Origin: Entrophospora sp. SA101
Lineage: Eukaryota; Glomeromycota; Glomeromycetes; Entrophosporales; Entrophosporaceae
Assembly (NCBI GenBank): GCA_958430865.1
Contig: CAUDNR010004066.1
Span: forward strand, 1-55,139
Reading direction: 5' to 3'
Length of the DNA: 55,139 bases
Shown here: positions 47,177-55,139 of the stretch, one piece after another
Numbering within the stretch: the first letter of the stretch is position 1
Layout: each line of letters opens with the position of its first letter
The notes under the pieces: generated by a model
What the model was told of the DNA's origin: nothing
The model's database searches: none
The model's input: only the letters and a program-made list of their open reading frames with translations
Translations under genes and position numbers: made by a program

Positions 47177-49961
47177 TAAAAAAACTCCCAAAAGAAAATT
47201 TTCCGCTGACACTGGACAATTTATCCTACGCATACATACACATTAGTTAGTTGATCAAAAGTTTAGTTGAAACGGTAACAAAGAGTTTTGTGGTAAATAA
47301 TCATTACAGAGGATTTATTGTTGTTGCCAAAATCTATCATCTTAGTCTTCGTAAAATATATTTGTTTAGTATTCAAGATGAGAACAGATGAACTATGTTC
47401 TTGATGAAGATGAAGGTCCTAACGGTACACCCAGCATTGTTTTTGACGGGATTTAAGAAGTTGAATAAACGGTGAACGTGATAACGCTGGTAGACAAAAT
47501 AAAAATTATGTAACTGATAATTTGTGGTTATTATGGATTATTATGAAAGTATTGAATTAAATGTAATGGTGATTTTGGGCTTAACAAGCATAGATTGTGT
47601 GAATCATGTTTAAGGCCCCGAACGATTCGAACCACCTGATCTTGATTCGAATCATTATATATTATCTCTAATACATTACGTATAAATTCACGTTCTTAAA
47701 ATTCTGGTCCACTATGAAAAATCGTCAAATCGCGATTTTTAAATGGAATTTTCTCGTGTGTCCCATGGATTCGTTGATATTTTTAAATTTAAAAATCTGG
47801 ATTTATTAATATTTTGATAGTTTGGAAAATTTAATACTCAAGAATTTTGACATTTCCTTTTTTGGAACTTCCTTGTAAAAGTTCAAGAGATTGCCAATGG
47901 GTCTTTTCATGAACAAATTATCTGCCTACTCTTTTGGATCTCAATATCTTTATAATGACACTCGCTCATTTATCAGAGATGAATGAATTCAAAGTACTCT
48001 TTGTAAGGTGAAACGAGAAGTAAAGCTCTGAACCGAAATCATGGTTTATAAACCGAGTTATTGAGAAAAAATCTATTTTGACATACATATATGTCTCATG
48101 AGCGTGAGTTGTAAATTTTAAAAATAAAAAAAAAAACAAAAAAAAAGAATCCATTAATTTAAAGAATCAAAATTTTATATATTTTATTCTTGGGCAATAA
48201 AAACAATCGTTTATAATCATTCGTCGTTTATATGCTTTGCAAACTTTGTATTAAATAATAAATCAAAAGGCTTTGTAAATTTTGAATTCGGATAATAACT
48301 ACAGCTCGAATTCGAAGTGTTTTTGCATGATTATACACGTCGTAAACATCAAAGCCAAAAATCGAAAAAACCAATACGATAACCAATATCACATACTAAA
48401 ATAAAAAGTTGTTCTTTTAAAAATGTATTACATAAGTATATATATATATATATATATTAAAGTATTTTTACTTTACAATTTGATTTCCAGGTTTTGGATT
48501 AGCCTTTTAAAAACCGTTCGGAGCTTTAGCAAAAGGAACAACACTGGTAATGCTCGTCATTTTATCCGGGTAGGGGTAGGCACCGCCTAAAAATTCTTTA
48601 ACCGGTTGATGATGCCAATCTCTAATCTTGTGGAGTTAAATCATTGATCCATTTCCCTCGATTTTATGGAAATTGCTTTATTAATTTAGTAAATAAATCT
48701 ATTACATTATAATTGGTGAACAAACGTATGGCTTGTTCCCCAAAATAATCACTATTCCTTGACTTGGCCACTTACTATAGAATATTTTAAAATACTTCTT
48801 AATATTAATATATATTTTCTTTTTCGAATTTCTCTTCAGCATACACTTGGAAGTTGAACTAAAACTATACACTTCTGCATCCTCCCTCTCCTCAGACTTT
48901 CTTGTCCCCAATCTTATGAATTGCAAGAATCAGTCTATTAAAAACGTTTATTAAGTGTTTAACGTCCTGCGATGGAATAAAGTGTGTTTGTTTAGCAAAC
49001 ATTACAGGTACAATCATTTTAACTCCATTTGCACCAACCTTCTTGAACATATTTACATTTGTTTGAATTATTGATTGACGATCTCAATCTGAAAAGCATG
49101 AATATCAGTTTAGCAATCAGCACAGCCTTTTCCTCCTCAATCCATGTTATCAATTGTTTTTTCCTAGTCGGTAGAGAGCGCAGATCTTAGAAATCGACTT
49201 TTAAAATATGATACAATACGCTTTAGGAAAAGCGCATTCACTTAATTATATAGATTACTATTATTATTATTTTATTTTCTCCAATCTAAAGGCATATTAT
49301 CAAGCATCTCAAGATAGATAGATTAGAAAAATGAAACAAAAAATTAAGTGGATCATTACTCCTGATCACCCATTAAATGTTTCTTTCGGGATAACAACTT
49401 TTATGCTAAAAAAAGCTTAGCAGTAAAAGAAACAGTGGTAAAATATCTTTATTACAAAGTTGGTCATATGGGCGTTTTTTGATATATACTATTATTTACC
49501 TTTTCCAGTATCTATTTTTATATTTATTATGTTTAGGAAATGATTTACAAAAATTAACCAAAAATGTATCAATGTCGCAATTATATGGTGACCCGAATTA
49601 TAAGTGAGTCACAATAATTATCATTATTATTATTATACAGATTTTAATAATAATATTGAAAATGGAAGTCTGATTTTCTTTGCGTTTCATGATTTTCTAT
49701 TCTCGATAGGGGAGTACATTTAAATATTTCACGTGTATAAAAAGTAGATGTGATGAAGATCAATTGATTCTAAAATTCCAAAATAGTTTGAAGTTTTCTC
49801 TCAAAAAAAAATTTTTTTACAACATTAAAGCAATCTCACAATTTTTTAAAGTCATACAAGTCATATAATATTTTTTTTACATTTATTATTTTTTTTTTTT
49901 TTGAAAATAAACATTACCATACCTGTATACATATTAATATATATATATATATCAAAGCATT
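47177..49961. other. Gene-free 2.8-kb spacer
   Basis: Short frames at 47966-48154 and 48702-48926 (both -) have no domain. The latter contains LGTRKSEEREDAEVYSF, which could be a relic. There are TA microsatellites at 48438-48458 and 49936-49952 and poly-T/A runs at 49805-49905. A segment at 49163-49195 (CGGTAGAGAGCGCAGATCTT) recalls a tRNA D-arm but no tRNA can be folded. The end is the upstream region of the RING gene. Confidence 0.35.
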
Positions 49962-50897
49962 ATGAAAGACCTGATAATAATGAAAGGCGAAAATACAATT
50001 ATTAATTCCGTGAATTCTGATTCTAGCACAGAAATAGCGCATTATAATAAAGAAGAAGAAAATTTATTAAAGATAGATAAAAATACACCTGGTCAACTCC
50101 AATGTCACCATCATATTAACGAACAAAAAAATGGAGACGATGATTGTTATTTGGAATCAATAAACTTAATGTATAATAATACTATTCATAGTAAACATAA
50201 TAATAATAATAATCATGATGATGATGAATGTTGCGATACTTTGATTAACAAAGATTGCGAAGAAAACGAAAAAGAGAAATTAGTTTGTTATATTTGTACT
50301 GAGAAAATTGAAATACATGCAATTTCACAATGTAATCATAGAATATGCCATATATGCTGTCTTAGGTTAAGATATTTATTTAAATCTTATAACTGTGCAT
50401 ATTGTAGAGTAAGTGAATTTAATTGATAAATTTTCTTTTGGCTGGGAGGGTTTTTTTGGATAGTGATGGGCATATGAATATTTTGTTAATAATATAATTA
50501 TAAATTATGTGCTACTATTATTATTAGACGTATCAAAATCAAGTTTATTTCACCAGAGATTCAAAGAAATCCTTTGATAATAATCTCAAGGATAATTCTT
50601 GCTGGCATGAATTATCAAAACTTGGAATATTTTGTGAAGATAAAACTATTTACGAAAAATCAATGGATTTAATTATACCAAAGTGTCCAATAGACGATTG
50701 TAAATTCCAATGTTATAGTAAAAATGAAGATTTTGACGATGATGAGGCGAATATGGAGCAGGAAAATCAGGATGGAGTATTTGAACTTTTGTATGAACAT
50801 GTTAGAGAAATTCATAAATTAACATATTGGTAAGTTCAATAATTTGAAAGGGTTTTTTTTTGATAAAATAATTTTATAAAGTTATATCTGCTTTCCT

Positions 50898-50930
<33 letters not shown>

Positions 50931-51733
50931 CGCTAATTTGTATCATATTTATATTTATATATATATATATACATAGTCCATTATGTGTATCAAATAGAAA
51001 TTTTTTTATTAAAGAACATGAATTATATACAAACGATGGAATATTTCAACATTTTCATGGAGAAGGCTCAAAAAATAATAACAATTTTAAAGGACATCCG
51101 ATGTGCGCTTCTTGTAATCTAATATTTTATGATTATTCAGGATTCAAAGAACATTATTTAACTAATCATAATAATAGTGATAATAATAATAATAATAATA
51201 ATAATAATAGCAGTAGTAGGAGTAGAACGAATAGTAGTAGAACAACAACTTTTCAAGAATCTGAAGAAACAAGAAACTTTTATAATCATTATAACAATTA
51301 CAATAATACCACTAATCATAATAATAGTAATAGTAGTAATTCATCATATTTGTTATTTGTTATAATGAAGTTTGTCGCAAGTTTAGTTAGATTAATATTT
51401 TTTAGATTTTATTATAAAGAAATCATAACTTTTTTCAAATTACATTTATTATTAGCATTATATTTTATCAATAGTTATTGTTTTAGTCACGATGCCAATA
51501 ACAATGACGATGGCGATGATGATAACATTGATAAAGATAAATTGATGATTTTATTTTTTGAAATCTTTAAATCAATTATTTGTCTTAGTTTCAAAATATC
51601 GTTAATCCATGGTTTTTGGTTAATGATTTGTTTTTTTGTAGAATATTTTTTAATTAGATTTTTTATTGTAATATTAACTTTCTATTTCCTCAAATTTCTT
51701 CATATAATTATTTTAAAAAAAAATCTTTTGTAA
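49962..51733 (+). CDS. Hel2/ZNF598-like RING E3 ligase with hydrophobic C-terminus
   Basis: Exons 49962-50408, 50528-50829 and 50977-51733, in phase, 501 residues. Residues 109-148 form a RING-HC finger (C109, C112, C124, H126, C129, C132, C145, C148) with the Hel2/ZNF598 look: LVCYICTEKIEIHAISQCNH then CHLCC-like CHICCLRLRYLF. After it come Cys/His fingers in the Hel2 order: CPIDDCKFQC to HVREIH, C250-PLC to FQHFH, and GHPMCASCNLIFYDYSGFKE then HYLTNH. Hel2/ZNF598 ubiquitinates 40S proteins of collided ribosomes. The usual remainder of Hel2 is missing. After an Asn/Ser tract, residues about 374-420 and 438-495 are strongly hydrophobic, with several possible membrane spans (LLFVIMKFVASLVRLIFF, FWLMICFFVEYFLIRFF) around an acidic loop. 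The frame stays open to the stop. The tail may be real or an AT-rich read-through caused by an unseen intron. It is convergent with OST1. Confidence 0.75.
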
Positions 51734-51901
51734 ATATAACAAATAAATAACAAAAAAAAACCCTGCATGATATAATTTATTAATCAAGTTTTTTTTACAA
51801 AGTGATCGATTTGACTTGTTATTAATCTAACAAACAAATAAACGATAACCCCTAATTCAATTATTAAATAATCAATTAACAATAAAATAATAAGATTGTT
51901 A

Positions 51902-53773
51902 TTATTTTCCTAAACTAAACTCCATTCTTGAATACATCATACTAAGTATAAATCCTCCTAAAAAGAAAGTAGATGCAGCAAATGGCTTCTCCAATAAATC
52001 TATTGTGCTATGTTGATACGAAACTTGGAATGATTTATGGTGTTCATTAATTAAATTATTTTTTTCTATTGTTATCATATATCTTCCTGATGTATCTAAA
52101 TATGTTTTATGAATCGAATGGATCTCTTTATCCACAGAAAATGGCAAATCCATTTTAACATTCCTAGAAAACAATATATAACAAGTTAATATTTTTTTTT
52201 TAGAAATTTTTTTTGGGGGAATGTAAACTTACCTTGCACCTTCGGGTAGAATGACTCTAACTTGAACTTGATCGTATGTTACATGAGGAAATAGATTAAT
52301 AAAGGGTACGTTTAATATATATCTATCACTTTCTGAATTATACCTGACAAAATGATTGATTGGTAAATTGTATCCATGGTACCATGTATAATTCCATCCA
52401 CCAAAAAGCGGATACCTTGGTCTAAGTTGTAACACTGTTTTACCTAGTTCATGTTTCAAACTAGAAGTTGATACATTACCAATTTCATCTCTATAATAAA
52501 TATCTTTGCTAGTGGCTGGTAAATCCACTTTTAAATCCCGAATTACAACTATTTCATTTAATTTATAAAGTGATTGTTGGAATTTATATCTTGAAAATTG
52601 TCCTTTTAATCTTTTTTTTTTTTTAATCAATTTAGTATAAACATAAACATATTATTATCATTGTTAATATTATGTAGATATTTCAAAAAAAAACCCCCAT
52701 TCTTTTAATATATTTACTTTGCGCCATCGTTAATTATATCCAAATGTTCCTCAACTGCCAAGTTTCCTCCCCAATGACTTATTTCTAAATCACGTCTCAA
52801 TTTCCTAACCGTTAATATTGCTGCTATCTGTTCATAATGAACTACCATTTTCTCATATGAGTTAGGTTCTTTATCTACATATAATCCATATGAAATCATA
52901 TTTCCTAAACGAGTAACTGGGTAAGGTTTCTCCGTATGACTAATAATATTAAATGATGGCAGTCTTCAATTTTTTTTTTTTTTTTTGAGAAAAATATATT
53001 ATTATATGAATTAATAATTCATTTTTTTTTTCATCTTCGCCCACCACAAAAATTTTTTTAGAATAAAAGAAATTCTCATACTTTATATTTGTTTTGGTAC
53101 TTTCGGTAAAATATGCACTATTTCCATATACATTACCCTCGTATACCAAGTATTGTTTATCATTTTGATCAATTTCATACGGATAAGGTCTTAAAACATG
53201 AGTATATGCAAGCTTCACCTCAAATCTATATTTTCCTTTTGACTCGATGCGTTGATCAAAATATATTTTATAATATTGAATTCGACTAAAAAAATTTAAA
53301 TTTATGAAAAGTATATGTCAAAATAAATGGGAGATGAGAAATATTTTCAAATGATAAAAAAATTATCGGATCAATTAATCGATCAATGAATCAATTTACA
53401 AAACTTACTTTGCTAAATCAAATTCAGCTTTTTCTACATTTAATATTTTGGTTTTTTTCCCCTTCGCTTCAATATATGATAAATGATCATGCCATTTCTC
53501 GGCAATAGGAAAATAATATTCATCGATAGGCTCTTCATGTATATTTTCTACATTATACGATATACTTTCTCGAACAATAGGATCATGAAGCTCAACAGCT
53601 CGAATCAAATTAACATTCTTCCAATATTGTGGTACACTGAAACTTCTACTAAGCTTTTCTTCTCTTTCTTCTTTTACTACTTCTACCGAATTTACAAATA
53701 AAAACTCACTAGTTATTATTATTACTATTGAAAATATCCATATATTATAGAAAATTCTTTTCCACCACAACAT
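51902..53773 (-). CDS. OST1: Ribophorin I / Ost1, oligosaccharyltransferase subunit
   Basis: Non-catalytic subunit of the ER oligosaccharyltransferase that N-glycosylates nascent proteins. Exons: 53773-53409, 53285-53082, 52963-52718, 52610-52233 and 52163-51902. Phases agree, giving 484 residues (yeast Ost1 is 476). Residues 1-30 are a signal peptide (MLWWKRIFYNIWIFSIVIII). Lumenal blocks include KYRFEVKLAYTHVLRPYPYE, FNIISHTEKPYPVTRLGN, SHWGGNLAVEEHLDI and LRPRYPLFGGWNYTWYHGYN, the last being the family hallmark. A single membrane span lies near the C-terminus (PFAASTFFLGGFILSMM) before a short cytosolic tail. The start at 53773 is preferred over the in-frame ATG 81 bp upstream because it places the signal peptide at the N-terminus. 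The 3' end faces that of the RING gene, 168 bp away. Confidence 0.95.
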
Positions 53774-55067
53774 ATTTATAAAAAAATTTTTTTTTTGAAA
53801 GCAAAAATAATTTAAGAATACATTTACGTGTAACATATCTACAAGTTTATCCAATCATAAATCTGTTTACTCTGACCAGCATTCATTCATTATCTGAGAT
53901 TTGAATTGAGAAATAGAACAAATAGAACACACAAATAACAAATATTAATATATAATGTATCTGTTAAGGATGTATATAATTTAATAAATGCCAATTTATA
54001 ATACATTTAATATCCTTACTTAATATTGAATTATTATTTGATTTAAAAAAAAACTCTTATTTATGCTAATTAATTTTTTTTTTATAGCCATCAACTAATT
54101 CTCTGTAACTCTTTAATTCTCATTATGGCTACAGTTTATTCAATATTATAATATTTTCCTTCAAAAACTGACTGACCTGGAAAATACATCTTGGGATCTA
54201 CATAATATTTATAAGGTATATATATATACTGTATATCCCACTAGAAAACCAAACATTTCATTTTTAAATTTAATAAATTACCTATCCCTATTCCTGTTCT
54301 TGGGTCGTTTTAAATATAAATCTTGGCTGGCATATATTAGTAATATGCTATTGAAGAAGTTCTTCATATACTTCTTTATTAAACCTGTTCTTATTAAGAG
54401 TTGATTTATCATGAAAGAAATTTTATAAAATTTCATTAGTGAAATAGATTATCTAATATAATTTTCAACATGATAACATCCCCTTCCTCCACTCTGGAAT
54501 ATCTTTGTCCAATTTTTTATCTTGGCCTAAATATCAGTTTCATCTAATCCCAAGCCATCCTTTTCTGTTGTAGTCATAAAATAAATATAGACTCTTTAAC
54601 ATCATGAAATCTTAATAAGTTCTGGATTTTCATTAAGTTTGATAGTTGAACATTTGACCGGACCATTCTTCTCAAACAGCGACAAAATCTATAAGACTCA
54701 AAGGATAATCTGGTAAATAATTTTCTCCATAAATTGAACCAACTATGATTCACCATAAAGTATTGAAGATTCTTTGTCTTTTGGCCACTCATATTCTAAC
54801 AACATTTGACATTTAGCCATTCTTGTTGAAAGTTTTTCCTGATTTTTTAAATTTTTATTTGACTCTTTAACACAGTGTCACCAGTTATGAGAAATAATAA
54901 AAATAAATTGAGAGGGGGGTCAGATTTTGCTAACAAATTGTTTAGAGTTCGATTTGATATGAGTTTATCAAGTTGAAACTTGTTATCAAGCCAAAGCCTG
55001 TTATGATTATTTTCTTATTCAAGAAATAGTTATTTTTCAAATACATTAAATTCGGATACCTTATATA
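53774..55067. other. Spacer upstream of OST1
   Basis: AT-rich. A minus-strand frame at 54574-54792 and neighbouring broken frames (for example TTTEKDGLGLDETDI) may be decayed coding sequence, unidentified. Poly-T/A runs at 54040-54085. Nothing else is supported. Confidence 0.35.
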
Positions 55068-55139
55068 CACTCACCTCCCAAAAGTCATGGACCACCCCAA
55101 AAAAAAATTTTTTTATTAATATTTTGTAGAGCCACCATT
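55068..55139 (-). mobile_element. Tc1/mariner element, 3' terminus (cut by window edge)
   Basis: On the minus strand the last codons read GGSTKY then TAA (stop at 55118-55116), matching the GGxTKY end of Tc1-family transposases. They are followed by the terminal sequence GGGGTGGTCCATGACTTTTG and GGAGGTGAGTG, ending next to a TA dinucleotide (55066-55067), the standard target site. The rest of the element lies beyond the window, so its state is unknown. Confidence 0.7.

Noticed and set aside
49163..49200. Second tRNA-like stretch (CGGTAGAGAGCGCAGATCTT)
   Set aside because: No T-loop sequence or acceptor pairing visible.
1..55139. CRISPR arrays, bacterial-type operons, ribosome binding sites
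   Set aside because: The sequence is eukaryotic with spliced genes; regular spaced repeats seen here (86 bp, 19 bp) are contiguous tandem repeats without spacers.

Overview
The window is AT-rich eukaryotic DNA with intron-dense genes (introns mostly 60-110 bp, GT-AG), long simple-sequence Asn/Asp-coding tracts and many transposon relics. The conserved genes are fungal in type, and the truncated TKL-type kinase plus lineage-specific repetitive ORFs look like an arbuscular mycorrhizal fungus (Glomeromycotina, Rhizophagus-like). The organism is an inference, not proven by any single marker.

Layout. 1-621: the broken end of an MLH1 mismatch-repair gene next to a MITE. 1589-2180: a C2H2 zinc-finger relic and a second MITE. 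3263-5306: a complete 8-exon Beclin-1/ATG6 gene. 5.4-15.9 kb: gene-poor, with Tc1/mariner and hAT relics, an 86-bp tandem repeat and one odd three- or four-exon gene that joins a retrotransposon Gag-like domain to a membrane/coiled-coil part (11986-13449). 15899-25373 and 29572-38795: two copies of a 9.2-9.5 kb direct segmental duplication. Each copy carries a complete sulfide:quinone oxidoreductase gene, a gene with an F-box-like start and an R3H end, and an uncharacterised gene. Between the copies lie a 10-N gap, an intact 828-codon transposase-like ORF with zinc fingers at both ends, and a Helitron-type fragment. 38.8-42.4 kb: repeats, a second 10-N gap and the 3' end of a protein kinase gene. 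Its downstream flank is found again, inverted, beside the first gap. 42.4-54 kb: a gene-dense block with GET4 (+), TRM44 (-), a Hel2/ZNF598-like RING gene (+) and OST1/ribophorin I (-), in two convergent pairs. 54-55.1 kb: repeats, ending in the 3' terminus of a Tc1/mariner element cut by the window edge.

The conserved genes are housekeeping functions that do not form one pathway: autophagy (ATG6), mitochondrial sulfide oxidation (SQR), tail-anchored protein delivery (GET4), tRNA-Ser Um44 methylation (TRM44), ribosome-collision sensing (Hel2-like) and ER N-glycosylation (OST1). The most unusual items are the Hel2-like protein with a hydrophobic, apparently membrane-spanning tail, the Gag-membrane-coiled-coil gene, the double-zinc-finger transposase-like protein, and the near-identical duplication of the SQR locus. 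I hand-checked exon phases for every multi-exon gene given with exon boundaries; no homology search was run.
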